A stretch of 64,000 nucleotides of DNA, taken from positions 9,745,016 to 9,809,015 of the forward strand of contig BSQZ01000021.1 of NCBI GenBank assembly GCA_033239005.1, in the 5' to 3' direction. The stretch comes from Lamellibrachia satsuma (Eukaryota > Annelida > Polychaeta > Sabellida > Siboglinidae). A model generated the notes under the pieces. That model did not search any database. It saw only the letters and a list, made by a program, of their open reading frames with translations, and was not told where the DNA came from. Shown here piece by piece: positions 1 to 14,138 of the stretch (positions are counted from its first letter, which is position 1; each line of letters begins with the position of its first letter). The translations under genes and the position numbers were made by a program.

Positions 1-1281
1 TCAGTAACATTTAATTGCCCCCCCACCAAATGTGTCTATGTGTTGGGGCACGTCCGCCTATGTGCCACGGGGCAAGTTCGCCCCTAGGATGTGTGATGTA
101 AAATGTAAATGTCAAATGAAGATCACTTGTGAACATAAACCCACTAACACGCGCTCTTATAAAGACTTCCAACTGTCAATTTTTTTATTTTCTAGTAAAA
201 AAGTGATGAAACCACATTTTGATTTCACCATTTTCTAGCCGATCGATGCAGTGCCAAACCTTGTTTTTTGTTTGTCTGGTTTATTTCGTAGATAAAACAT
301 AATTTGTGAGGATTTTAAATTTCTAACATAACGTCTGTCACAAACATGACGTAAAAATAAGACAAAACTGCACTGTTCTTGTGTATTTGCTGTTTAACGT
401 GGGGGGGGGACTTGCCCAGGCCCCTTGGGTAGGTCTACTAAGAGTCAGATTTGGACAATGTCTTGGAACAGTTTTGCCATTTGTTGATAGCACACATTTG
501 GGCAAGATATCTGCGTTAAATTTAAGGCCGAAACTGATCTTCTAGCTCTACAAATACAGATCTAGATCTATTAGGGTGTCCTAGGGGGCAGACAAGCCCC
601 GCGGTCTCCCCATGTTACCGAATAATGTGCGCGTAAACGCACACAGACGCTTTCTTAACTTATTACGTCATTGTCTTATTATTTTATAATCATACAGGAA
701 TATTTCATTCTGACAAAACCCGACGTGTCAAAGCATTGTTATGTCCTTATAGGCTATAGTCTACTGAAGATTCCGCAGTCACACCTCATTAGTCACATGA
801 GAGAACCTGGCTGCATTCCGAGTCGTGTGGCTGCCATTCTGGTCATGCTTTAAAAGCGTGGAAATCCCGGCTATGCCAAGTAGATAAATACTGAAATTCC
901 AAACGCGACGCCGGAACCCTTTGAGTGACAGGTGCGATATCTCTTTGTAGGATCGACAGAGGAAGACGACGCGGAAACACAATCACACACTTCCATTGTA
1001 GATGTCGCGAGAGAAACACTGGGTGGACAGCGATATACGCGACAAGGAGACGTATACGCGTGTTCCAAATGTGGTGTTTGAATAGCGAAGAGGTTCTCAT
1101 ATTAATGCCGTGCAACAAACACGCAATTACATATACAACTTCTGTAGAATGACCCCCGTCGTAGACAGCCTCCCAGGCATAAGACCACAGCCGCAAGCAT
1201 GTGTTTATACAATTAAAGACATTCTGTGGTTTGCTTGATGTTTAATTGACTGCGTCAATACAAAATATAAATAGCCTATAA
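1..1281. other. intergenic, no gene seen
   Basis: AT-rich DNA with a GC-richer stretch at about 900-1060. Short open frames on both strands here overlap each other and show no domain or splice pattern. Nothing else recognised. Confidence 0.5.
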
Positions 1282-3004
<1,723 letters not shown>

Positions 3005-3045
3005 TGACACACACGCGCCCGCACGCAAACACACGCTCGCTCGTT

Positions 3046-3089
<44 letters not shown>

Positions 3090-3145
3090 TGCATTCACTC
3101 ACTTGCTCTCTCGTACGCACACACGCACGCACGCAGAGCACGCAC
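3005..3145. repeat. (CACG)n-type microsatellite
   Basis: Alternating purine-pyrimidine run built of cacg/cgca tetramers, with interruptions after about 3090. The same tetramer recurs at 6846-6905 and, as gtgc, at 32040-32145. Confidence 0.95.
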
Positions 3146-4020
3146 ACACACATTGAACCCTTCATTCCTATTTTCCTCACTCTGCGTTATGTATACAGTA
3201 ACAAGACACGCCCTGTACTGGTCACGGAGTGTTTGCTCCCATGGGAAAACGCAACCTCTCAAACTGCCATCTCCCAAGGAAATAAACGCAGCTAAGCGAC
3301 TGGCCATTAGATGTGTGGTCATTACATGTCCAACCAGACTCACGCCAGAGCCGTGGCCAGATCTTGTTTGCACTGCGCCACTGTGCCGACGCACGAGTTA
3401 GTTTACACAAACACGCAGCGGCACTCTCCACGGATTAGCACGCATTAACACCGCTACATCGCCGGAGTCGGCTCCCAGACAAGGCGCGGACGAGGCGACC
3501 AAATCATGCAGCAATTTCGGAGAACAACATGAACAACTGACGAAATGTCAAGAAGTGCGCAGCTTCCCAATAACGCCATAAGTGTTTGTCACACGGGTTA
3601 ACACCGCAAGTGTTATCACCGAAGTGTATTTGCGTCACTTAATTTCTTCGAGTCCCTTCATATTTTTCTACTTTGCATTGTTGTTCACCAACATTGCTGT
3701 TCACCAACATTGTTGTTCACCAACATGTATTATGCACTTGCTGTTTAACCTCAATGCTTCAGTTTTCTTTTTAAATAATATTTTAAGTTCTGGTTCGGGT
3801 TCGGTTCGCAGCGAATTGATTCATCTGTGATGCCTTTGCCTGCGTATGCACATGGCCTGATGAAAGGAGTGTAATGCGTCACACGTATTGCGCTTTTAAT
3901 GGGAGAGTCTTTCTCTATGTAAAACCTTAAGTTCACCAAAACATCCCTACATATCCAACACATCGCGTCTCACCCAGTAAAGAGACCTACTAAAATCAAT
4001 AATCAAACACTTATTTTACC
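3146..4020. other. intergenic, no gene seen; three short 17 bp repeats
   Basis: At 3678-3725 the motif ttgttcaccaacat recurs three times about 17 bp apart. Otherwise no recognisable structure. Confidence 0.5.
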
Positions 4021-4100
4021 ATATCCAACATGTTTGTGTTTACTGTAGAGCTTTCATCGCCTTGCCAAGCTCTATGGGTAAACAAAAACCTGTTGGATAT
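4021..4100. repeat. 80 bp inverted repeat (foldback)
   Basis: Left arm from atatccaaca through tagagctt (4021-4053) pairs with a right arm that ends in tgttggatat at 4100. The arms match over about 33 bp with a few mismatches and a short spacer. A lone catatccaacac lies just upstream at about 3951. Confidence 0.75.
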
Positions 4101-6397
4101 GTTGAAACAAGTGTCTCATCATGAAAACTAACTGTCCTGAGAAATGTTCAATAATATGGCCTGTACAATAGTTACATCTACATATGAACAGTTTCCAACG
4201 TTTCGAAATACCTTCCTGCTGTAGGCCTACACCAACGATTTCAACTCACAACCATCCCGAGTCTAACGTCATCTCCCGGAACACCGGACACGTGTCCAGT
4301 GCTTCAAGAGGCGACCACCTGTCGGCTCACAGGCGCTTCCCTGACCAGCGGCGCAGCGATGAAAGAAAATAAATACAGTTACGGGAATGTGCTAATCACT
4401 ACACGGGTGATGGTTGCGTAGGGAAAGCATCTGAGAGCAAGGGAGTAGGACCATCAAATGTGACTTGGCCTCTTCCTTTAGATGGTCTGCCGGTGACTCG
4501 AAGGGTCTTGTATTGGAACATGGTTTCACTACATAAACATATATTCTACCATTGCATGGCCACATATGAGTATTTAAACATCCACACGCGGAGAATAGTT
4601 TCATATAATCAAATGAAATTAAGAGCTATATTAAATTATTCCAAATCCCTTATTGAACCATTCCTCGTTGTCTAACCATTTGAAATAGAAATCCGCTACA
4701 AAGGCTACACAAGTACACGCGACAAAGGTGAATTCACAAACTGTCACCTCCTGGTGTGTAACTGGATAACTACCGCAGTGTTCTAGCTAAATCATAAACT
4801 GCATCGCTGGGTATATTGGCTCAGTAAGTCATATTCGGTGATGAGATGGTCCCCGACACATAGTACGGCGTATGTTCTGTCAGCTGTGGTATTTCTATGT
4901 GTGGTCAGTACACGTGTTGGTCATTCCACGGGGGAAACTTTGGCTGAGATAATGACCCTCGCCTCACCCAATCACAAGGCGCCAATGATAGCTGGAGGTT
5001 GAGCAACACAACATAACATGCATGAAGGTCCTATAAATGACTTCAACATTTGAAATACAGTTTAATATCAGCTCTAATAAATTATAATTCACAAACTTTA
5101 TAATGTGTATATATGTTGTTCCAATTTACCTTCAAATCGACTTATTTTCTTAAATCCCATCTGTACTGGTATATGTTGTGTAATGTTATGTTCACGTTCA
5201 TAGGACATCGGAACAACATTTAACAACATTTAACATGCACCAATTAATAACAGGAAATGGATGTAACATGCGACATCAAAGAACAGCAGCTGGCGAAAAC
5301 TGTTTTCCCTGCTAATTCCCAATTAGGTGTTCGGGAGGATTCCCTGGCTTAAGACAACAGCTGCATGTACCGCGTGCAAAATCATCTACAAGTCAACCAG
5401 GATACGTCGCCCGATTTTCACTTATAAATACTAAAATCAACTGTTTAAAACGATATTTGAAATTAGTGGATTGATATGTGTAAATCAACAAACGGAATGT
5501 GTATGTTTACAGTGAAACTTGTGTCCGTGGTTGAATATGTGTTTGTTCAACTTTGAACTTTGTGACAAATTACGAACATTTTATTTTAAGGATCACAGTG
5601 TATTCATAGTTAGCAATAACGAATGATAAATTACACTGGTGCCAAAGAAGTGTCAAACTAAATAAAGAAGTGTGTGCTTTTGACCACGGATAGATTATAT
5701 ATATATAGAAAGGTCAATGAAAATAGTGCACACACGTGCGAATGATTTAACGTGCGAGCCTCAATTTGTTTCTCGCAACAACAAATGATTCAAATTATTT
5801 ATATAACCTAAGTTTAATAATATAACTGTCCACATATATGCTTGAAATCAGTGTAGTCCAGTACACCAAGTCAACATACGCATGACTGATACGAAACTAA
5901 TAAAACATGGTATTATATGAATTACAATGAACCGAACATGACTCCCGTTTCAAAACGTACAGCACAGTTGTGTGTGACGCGCATCGTGTTTGTCTATGAA
6001 TGTTCCGAGTGACGTGTGAAACTCACGAGCGATGTTTCGTAATAATTCCATCATTCGGTAACTTTGTATGCCTGGTCACGTGCTTCTGACCTGTATATGT
6101 CACAGGACAGTATACTCTGTGAGTGTCCATATAGGAATGTCAAGTGTATTATATTTATATTAATGCACCACACCGAAGATGCTATATAAGCTCTACATGG
6201 CGTACACAATAGTTAACGGTCTAGTGGGAATAACTTCAAATAAATACATTGTTCCTGTGAATATTATCAATAGGAGACAATTGACATTCCTTAACCTACC
6301 GTATCCTTTACTCCAGATGTTATATATACCCCCCGCCCCCCCCCCGCGTACTATTCGACTCTGGAACTCCCTCCTCCAACACATTCTTATTATATAC

Positions 6398-6403
<6 letters not shown>
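4101..6403. other. intergenic, no gene seen
   Basis: AT-rich sequence without recognisable coding, SINE or LINE similarity. A C run (ccccccccc) occurs near 6340. Confidence 0.5.
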
Positions 6404-6451
<48 letters not shown>

Positions 6452-6482
6452 GATATATATATATATATATATATATAGGATC

Positions 6483-6519
<37 letters not shown>

Positions 6520-6625
6520 ATCTAATATATATATATATATATATATACTATGTGTATATATATATATATATATATATAGAATCTAAAATATGGGATAATA
6601 ATGTATGTTTTTTCCATATGCAGTG

Positions 6626-6681
<56 letters not shown>

Positions 6682-6764
6682 CTACATGTAAGTTAATTAT
6701 TCCAATTATATTTTGTGTTGGTCAACTGGTTGCATGTATCCTCAACAAGTTGAGGCTAGGCGGA

Positions 6765-6846
<82 letters not shown>

Positions 6847-6854
6847 CACGCACA

Positions 6855-6894
<40 letters not shown>

Positions 6895-6905
6895 CACACA
6901 CACCA
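6404..6905. repeat. cluster of (TA)n tracts ending in (CACG)n
   Basis: TA runs at 6410-6478, 6487-6517, 6527-6547, 6554-6578, 6631-6677 and 6769-6845 are separated by short unique stretches. Two of these separators repeat a ggatctaa motif (6478-6486 and 6518-6526), and the next begins gaatctaa (6579). A cacg/gcac run follows at 6846-6905. Confidence 0.95.
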
Positions 6906-7506
6906 CATCAATGTCCGCATTAATACATTATCACCCTAAAAGAGACGGGGAAACAAAAACAGACTAATCGGGTAATAACTATTAGAGACGACCCGGTGCA
7001 GACTCTCCAGGGTGACATAACTGTACATGGAAGGGTTGATGGACCACTCCCATGTATTCCCACTAGGAGCCGTGGACAGCTGATTAGGGTGGAGTTACCC
7101 CGCGAGCGTTGGAAGGGGTTAATAACCCCCCCGAGGGACACGAGACAACGCTGATAATCGCCACTCATCGTTGCTGTGAGACGGGGTGGTTCCCAGTGCA
7201 AATGTTTGGCTACCCTAATCAACGTCTGCTGCGGGCAGTTTGTGAAGGGTAACTACCCCGTATCTAGCCGGCTCAAGACACTTTCACTGGCCTTGTCCGG
7301 AGATCGTGTGACTGTTGTCCTTTATACTCCCGACTCGCATGGGACGACAGGTGCACGACTTAACTTCCGAGGAGGGAGGGATCAGTGACCCGTCACAGCA
7401 GGGATAGAGTGGATACCGTAGCGACCATTCTTTACACTTCTTCGTTCTCCGGCTAAATAAATCCAAATTAGTGATAAAAACAAATAACATTAGTATGAAT
7501 TACACT
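6906..7506. other. intergenic, no gene seen
   Basis: Moderately GC-rich sequence with recurring gtta(c)ccc-like words, but no consistent repeat unit, coding signal or RNA gene recognised. Confidence 0.4.
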
Positions 7507-7830
7507 ATTGAAAAATCACGTAGGATTGACGTGGAAACAATGAGCAATTGAAAAATCACGTAGGATTGACGTGGAAACAATGAGCAATTGAAAAATCACG
7601 TAGGATTGACGTGGAAACAATGAGCAATTGAAAAATCACGTAGGATTGACGTGGAAACAATGAGCAATTGAAAAATCACGTAGGATTGACGTGGAAACAA
7701 TGAGCAATTGAAAAATCACGTAGGATTCACGTGGAAACAATGAGCAATTGTAAAATCACGTAGGATTCACGTGGAAACAATGAGCAATTGTAAAATCACG
7801 TAGGATTCACGTGGAAACAATGAGCAATGC
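7507..7830. repeat. 40 bp minisatellite, ~8 copies
   Basis: Nearly identical head-to-tail 40 bp units. Each holds cacgtaggattgacgtgg, whose ends cacgt/acgtg are inverted. In the last three units a G to C change makes the palindrome CACGTG. There are no spacers between units, so this is not a CRISPR array. Confidence 0.97.
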
Positions 7831-8208
7831 AATCGCGTGAACGGATAGAACGACGGACGGGCAAAAGCAACATGGGTCAACAGATCAACTTGAATGGAGT
7901 TATGTTAAATGCCACGGTTGCGGATATTTGTTGCTGGAGTTGGCGCAAAACCGGAGAATATCTGCAACATAGACAGAATAGCAGCTGACTGCATGACTAA
8001 CGACAAACTGTCAAACACCAGACAATTGCTTAACAGGGAAATTGGCTCGCCAAAAATAACCTGCAGTTGTTAATAGGTATCCGAGCTATAACAGCCAGTC
8101 AGGCGTAGTATACAAGTAAACCACCGTGGCACTAGACCTTCTGCTCGTTACGTATATATAGAGAGAGCAGAGCATTTTCGTACTAAAGAAAAAGGATAAA
8201 TGTACGCT
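7831..8208. other. intergenic, no gene seen
   Basis: Unique sequence between the 40 bp array and a SINE copy. Nothing recognised. Confidence 0.5.
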
Positions 8209-8777
8209 CTTGCATTGCGCGGTGTCCTCTCATCGGGGCTGTTCATAGCGCTTTATACTTCACCCTCTGACAGACTTTACACTTCACCCTCTGGCAGACT
8301 TTACACTTCACCCTCTGGCAGACTTTACACTTCACCCTCTGACAGACTTTACACTTCACCCTCTGGCAGACTTTACACTTCACCCTCTGGCAGACTTTAC
8401 ACTTCACCCTCTGGCAGACTTTACACTTCACCCTCTGGCAGACTTTACACTTCACCCTCTGGCAGACTTTACACTTCACCCCCTGACAGACTTTACACTT
8501 CACCCTCTGGCAGACTTTACACTTCACCCTCTGACAGACCTGGTCATTCAAACGCCATCTCGACTTCTCTTAAAGCATTCAGCCACGCTACAATTACTGC
8601 GCGAACACTGTTCGTTCGCATTGCCACCTGTCTGTAGCCAGGTATTTACACAGCTGGGTGAACTGGAGCAACGTCGGATGAACGAAACTGGCCAGGCTTC
8701 GAAACGGCAACAAAGGATTCAAAACCGGATTTTTCTCAACTGAGTCCTACGTTCTAACCACAACGCCACCGCGCTCC
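8209..8777 (-). mobile_element. tRNA-type SINE copy, minus orientation, tail expanded
   Basis: Read on the minus strand, the head at 8777-8715 has tRNA-like parts (gtggttagaacgtaggactc, then ggttttgaatcc like a B box). The body (ctggctacagacaggtggc, tggctgaatgc) matches copies at 20733-21050, 33809-34115 and 38092-38392. The tail segment tctgccagagggtgaagtgt, single in the other copies, is repeated about 12 times here. Confidence 0.8.
8251..8540. repeat. 24 bp minisatellite inside the SINE tail, ~12 copies
   Basis: Head-to-tail 24 bp units on the plus strand (core cttcaccctctggcagac), differing mostly at ggc/gac. The unit is a multiple of 3, which keeps both strands open, but the frame encodes only the repeat. 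It lies in the 3' tail of the SINE. Confidence 0.97.
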
Positions 8778-9412
8778 AACATCGGCAACACGACTTCGGA
8801 TGTCTTTGGTACTTCTACAACAAACTGGCCACAAGGACCAATGCTTTAATTAACTGTAAAAGTTATAGATACATGTGGCGAGGGAGATAAGGTGACACAC
8901 ACATTACACTGGCCTGGGGCACAAAGGAGCAAATCACCCCTTATTAGTAGACAGATAATTGGTTAATTGATAACACAAGTGGGCGATACAATGTGGGGTT
9001 GGCAGGCCATCGTGATTCTAATTAATATCTGGGTGACTATCGTGAATCTCCCAGAATCATCAGATCAGTGGTGTCAGTAGGGGCATTTGTAATCTTATCA
9101 AATCAAACACATCGTGCATACGACAGCTGCAGGGATTGTGCTAAGCTCAGGACACGGCGTCGTGCTTTCTGAGAGCTTCTCGTTCCGTTATTTAGTGCAC
9201 TGTATATTATAAGCTTGGAGACCATATATATTTGTTCTCACTTTAAAAAAGATAGTAGAAAGAGAGGACATCAAATAATGTTAGTGAAGGGTCAGTGAAG
9301 ATTGAGTATCAGACAGTGTTCATTACCACAAAGGAATATAAATGAGTGAAACTAATTATAAAAGAAATTGTAAATGCATAAATATGTGTAAAAGAAATTG
9401 ACAGATATCCGA
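8778..9412. other. intergenic, no gene seen
   Basis: AT-rich unique sequence; nothing recognised. Confidence 0.5.
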
Positions 9413-9657
9413 GAAGAGCTACACAAAGGTGAACAGTTGTTGGACTTGAAGAGCTACACAGAGGTGAACAGTTGTTGGACTTGAAGAGCTACACAGAGGT
9501 GAACAGTTGTTGGACTTGAAGAGCTACACAGAGGTGAACAGTTGTTGGACTTGAAGAGCTACACAGAGGTGAACAGTTGTTGGACTTGAAGAGCTACACA
9601 GAGGTGAACAGTTGTTGGACTTGAAGAGCTACACAGAGGTGAACAGTTGTTGGACTT
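9413..9657. repeat. 35 bp minisatellite, ~7 copies
   Basis: Unit reads gagctacacagaggtgaaca followed by gttgttggacttgaa. Units are nearly identical. It is derived from the LINE tail in which it sits. Confidence 0.97.
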
Positions 9658-9745
9658 TTGATAAGTCAAAGGCTTCCTTGTCCACTTGACATCTCGGTGT
9701 TTTTTGTCGTGGATGGCAATCTTGTTAAATATGGTCAAATCTACC
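9413..9745 (+). mobile_element. LINE 3'-tail fragment carrying a 35 bp minisatellite
   Basis: The end (9655-9735: gataagtcaaaggcttcctt, gtccacttgacatct, ggatggcaatcttgttaaat) matches the tails of the LINE fragments at 35480-35560 and 55590-55680, and in reverse 47668-47760. The preceding segment, single in those copies (gctacacatagatgagaa...ttgttggact), is present here as about seven 35 bp units. Confidence 0.8.
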
Positions 9746-10312
9746 CGGTCATTGATCTTGATAAAGATGAATACATAAAGAAGACATGATTCGGCGCATT
9801 CGAATATGTAGCAATTTACCGAATATTCATGGATTATTTCCTGGTACCTGGTTATAGGCAAGTGTCATCCAAATTCAACACAACACAGTTGTACTGGATA
9901 TATATGATTGCGTATATATATGACGATATCGCCGTTTCTTAATGTTTCAAAGTACACCTTAAAAACGGTATTTCAACCACGCATACGTTCAACGAGTAAA
10001 GGATGTTTAAGAGAGAAAGCGAGACAGAGAAGAGAGCGAGGATCAACAGACACCACAAAAAAATCTTGTCCCAGACCCTACAACTTCCTGGGTGTGGTTT
10101 TCCCCGCCCTCAGTGGACCATCATCAACCGCACCAGAACTCTTGGCAAAATATTAGATCAGCCCATAATAATTGTGCCTAAAAAGTAAAACCAACACTGA
10201 TTTAATTACACCCGCCTCGTGTTGCTGAACTTTCAGGGTGACTATCTGAAAGATGTTAGCTTCCCTTTGCACCATATTTTCGGACGTTCTGGGAGTTATA
10301 CAATTTTGCGTA
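9746..10312. other. intergenic, no gene seen
   Basis: Short ORFs at 9908-10188 have no recognisable domain. Nothing else supported. Confidence 0.45.
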
Positions 10313-10812
10313 CGTGATGGGGATGCTGTCTTACCTCCATGGGCCGTACGTGATGGGGAGGCTGTCTTACCTCCATGGGCCCTACGTGATGGGGATGCTG
10401 TCTTACCTCCATGGGCCGTACGTGATGAGGAGGCTGTCTTACCTTCATGGGCCGTACGTGATGGGGAGACTGTCTTACCTCCATGGGCCGTACGTGATGG
10501 GGAGGCTGTCTTACCTCCATGGGCCGTACGTGATGGGGAGGCTGTCTTACCTCCATGGACCGTACGTGATGAGGAGGCTGTCTTACCTCCATGGCCCTAC
10601 GTGATGGGGAGGCTGTCTTACCTCCATGGGCCGTACGTGATGGGGAGGCTGTCTTACCTCCATGGGCCGTACGTGATGGGGAGGCTGTCTTACCTCCATG
10701 GGCCGTACGTGATGGGAGGCTGTCTTACCTCCATGGGCCGTACGTGATGGGGACGCTGTCTTACCTCCATGGGCCGTACGTGATGGGGAGGCTGTCTTAC
10801 CTCCATGGGCCG
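10313..10812. repeat. 36 bp minisatellite, ~14 copies
   Basis: Unit contains tacctccatgggccgtacgt and gatggggaggctgtct. One unit is 34 bp and another 35 bp, so the reading frame shifts inside the array. Frames on both strands are open only because of the unit length. Confidence 0.97.
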
Positions 10813-11905
10813 TGTGGCACTTTGTTACCCAATACTGTGACTTAAAGATCGGATACAAATATTCCTGAAATCGTGATATATGATAACAAACAGTTGTATT
10901 AGTAGTTTGGAATGTATTAACAAATAATATTATTGGCTACTCTTCAATAAAAGCTAATTATATTAGTGGCCAAGAAGCCCCAAGCGATTTGACATTTCGC
11001 TCGGCAATGTCCGTACGGAGTCACGTGTGACGTCAGTCTGGCCAAACGAACATCAACAAACATTGTCATTCCATAGCAACGCAGAACAATTGCCTACGTA
11101 AAAAGTTTATATGTTGCAGTGGGACAAAAAACAACGAAATTTGGTGTGACATCAGTTTCATTATTTGGAACACTTTTAAAACACTATATATAGATTTTAA
11201 ATAATAGCTATATATAGATTTTAAATAATAGCTAGCGTAGACCAGAGGCACTTTGTGAACTGTGCTTCTCAAAAGTTAGATCGACAGTTGTTAAAATTGC
11301 ATATATCAAGATATTTCGGCAGTAAAATCATACAGTGTACACATATTTTCCCACGTGTTCCAATATTCTTAATCAAACCAATGAGTTACACAAAGACAAC
11401 GTAGGCCACTGGTCCAACTTCCAAGCCTAGGCTAGGGCTAGACTAGACTCGACGACTGTGTCTACTAGCGTGTACAAACTAAAAATGACATTTTAAAACA
11501 GTTTGATAAGTAAATATGTATGGCACCACCAAAACAACACTGTTGTAAATACAATTATGATATTTTTGATATTTTTGATCTGGGGCATTTGTTTACTGTG
11601 GCGGGAATCCAAAGGCTTCGGTCAATAAATTAGACCTGGTAAAGGTTGGTTAGACACAACTCGCTGTTGCTACTAACTTCGTTTTTGTGACCGTGACCGC
11701 GTTGTTGACTCGTACGGAATGACTATGTTAGTTGCACCGTCAGAATCGCCGTCGCTCGACATTTTGCGTGATCTAAACCTTGCTAAAAATTAAGTGCCTA
11801 TGACCGGCGTAGGCGAAGTTGGTTTGTTTGGCCAACATGATGTCACGCGGCCTGACATCTGCCGGCAAAAATCCACAAACTGGTTTCGGAAAGAGGCTTC
11901 GGGAA
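10813..11905. other. intergenic; one 29 bp direct duplication
   Basis: At about 11184-11233 the segment ctatatatagattttaaata is present twice in tandem. No gene seen in the rest. Confidence 0.5.
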
Positions 11906-11907
11906 TT

Positions 11908-11909
11908 TA

Positions 11910-11980
<71 letters not shown>
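11908..11980. repeat. (TA)n microsatellite
   Basis: About 70 bp of alternating TA. Confidence 0.95.
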
Positions 11981-12562
11981 GATTAAATTAATGTAACTTT
12001 TTACAATTATATGACTGAATATGAATAAGGGTATACAGTTCTATCCAGAATGAGTCAAAACAAGTAAATGTACCCGACCCTTGCATGTGATCTTTAGCAC
12101 TGTTAGGGCCTACATCGATGTGTTTTTTAATCTAAAATATGTCAACATTTGAAAGTACTAACTCAGGGAGGGAGAGTGAGGATTAGTACACTTTGTACAA
12201 ATAGGTAAATATCAACAAATGTGAACGGACCCAAACAACACAACTCTAACTCTGGCTCTAACTCTAACCCTGGCTCTAACTCTAACTCTCTATTCATACG
12301 AAAGGAAACTGACGGTGTTCGCTTCGGACAACATTGGCCGAAATCGGCTATTCAGACATGTCAGATACAGCGCAAGTGAGAAACACTAAACTGACCAACG
12401 AGGCACGTGTTGTGACTACCGTAGCTGCAGCTCTACTGGCGGGCGCGAGAGACAACGTGATTGGAACCGACGGAAAAACAGAGTCGCCATCTACCAGACT
12501 TCCGTTATATTATTACGTCATATCTGTGACGACAAGGTAGCTCGTACAAGCATTTTTAGTGA
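11981..12562. other. intergenic; short (CTCTAA)-type hexamer repeats
   Basis: At 12240-12292 variants of ctctaa/ctctgg repeat. It resembles a decayed hexamer array, not a telomere. A 68 aa ORF at 12334-12540 has no recognised domain. Confidence 0.5.
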
Positions 12563-12563
12563 T

Positions 12564-12736
<173 letters not shown>

Positions 12737-13703
12737 CATTGAGTGTGTAGGCATAGAACATTCTCTCGGATATTTTACATACAGGCACATTTTTATAGCA
12801 TATAGATTTTGGAGATAATGGCGCAAATTTGCAAAACAAATAAATTTGCATTGTACATTTCAAGTTAATAATACACTCAAAAATCGCATTCCAACATGTG
12901 TCCCAGTAAACGGGGTTTATCGCTGTCTGTACCCGACGCAAGACTGTAGCACAACGCGACTAACTTGACATTGCATCAGTCCAGACACCGCGGTCGACTC
13001 AGCTATACCAGCGCAATCCGATAGACCCTTTTCCTCATTCGTTCCCGAGTCTTTGTATACATTAATTAACTAATAAAATAAAACGGAATTAATACTTAGC
13101 ATAAAGTTTGCTTTCCGTATGACTGTCAAAATAAACCTCGTTACGAGTGTAATTTGCTTGTTTAATAAGGAAATAGTCCAAATAGCAAAGTTATCTGAAG
13201 TAACACATGGCTCTACAGAAAGTACATTTCGACTCAGCAACCCCGTGCACCGCTACAGAGTGAGATGTCTAAAGTATCAACTTTGTGAAAACTAGGCATG
13301 CTTTGTGAGAAACCCTTGTCTCAACTACAACTCCGTAAACAAATGTATATATATAGGACATTTATTTACCTCGGACACAACCACCTTAAACACATAACTG
13401 TCAGTAAAGAAAATCATATAAAGTGTTTCAATGCAGCCAGCATAGGGGGCGATCCGATAACAAGCTAGTTAACTTTGTGCAACAACTACACCTGTTGTAC
13501 CTAAGACCTTCACAACGTCTTCAAATAGACGCGATCCAGACGTGCCACATAGATAACAGGTAGATTCTGTGACTGTATGATGACATTGCCGTCAGTGCGC
13601 ACATATCGAGGCAACTGTAACAACCATCTCGCTCATAAGGCAAGTACAAATGTACAGCACCGGTAATAAGACATTGGATCATTTCGTATTTAAGTTTATC
13701 TAA
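12737..13703. other. intergenic, no gene seen
   Basis: Unique AT-rich sequence; nothing recognised. Confidence 0.5.
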
Positions 13704-14047
13704 CTGAACGTTAGATATGATTGAAATTGTCAACGTATGTTATATATGTGCTTCAGAGAGGGAATATTGTTTTCAAAAATGTGTGTTACGTGATTAGTCA
13801 TTTGTTCATTAAAATATGATTAAAAAATAACCAAAATATATTAATTCAAAATTAAACAGGAGTGCCCAAAATCGACACATTACTAAAACGTCGATCAGTC
13901 CAGTTTAATTTTTAATTACTATTTTATGAATTTTTCATTATTTGTTAATTAATTGACTGATCACGTAACACACATAAAAAACAATATTCCTCATCTATGA
14001 TACAGAAACGAGATGTGTTGACAATTTCAATCATTTCAAACACTCAG
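13704..14047. mobile_element. foldback/MITE-like element with ~105 bp terminal inverted repeats
   Basis: The left arm (13704-13806) and the reverse complement of the right arm (14047-13940) share aactga at the tip, atgattgaaattgtcaac, gaggaatattgttttt-like sequence, and tgtgtgttacgtgat. The 130 bp centre is A/T-rich and non-coding. No clear target duplication is visible. It ends about 90 bp past the HTATSF1 stop codon, so it may lie in or next to the 3'UTR. Confidence 0.75.
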
Positions 14048-14138
14048 TTTTTGATGAGGCCAAGAGAACATCACGTCTGAAATACAAAATGGTCCAATGA
14101 CTTTTTACCAGTATTGTATGTCTAGTAATGTCGACAAT

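Noticed and set aside
843..1196. ORF of 117 codons on the minus strand
   Set aside because: Overlaps other frames on both strands, no domain, no splice signals.
7507..7830. CRISPR-like regular repeats
   Set aside because: Units are directly joined with no variable spacers, and the genome is eukaryotic.
10253..10858. Frames in the 36 bp array
   Set aside because: Both strands open, 34 and 35 bp units shift frame, no domain.
12240..12292. Internal telomere-like repeat
   Set aside because: Hexamers are ctctaa/ctctgg mixtures, not the animal TTAGGG/CCCTAA unit.
12334..12540. 68-codon ORF near the GT tract
   Set aside because: No recognisable motif and no exon-like borders; possible but unsupported.
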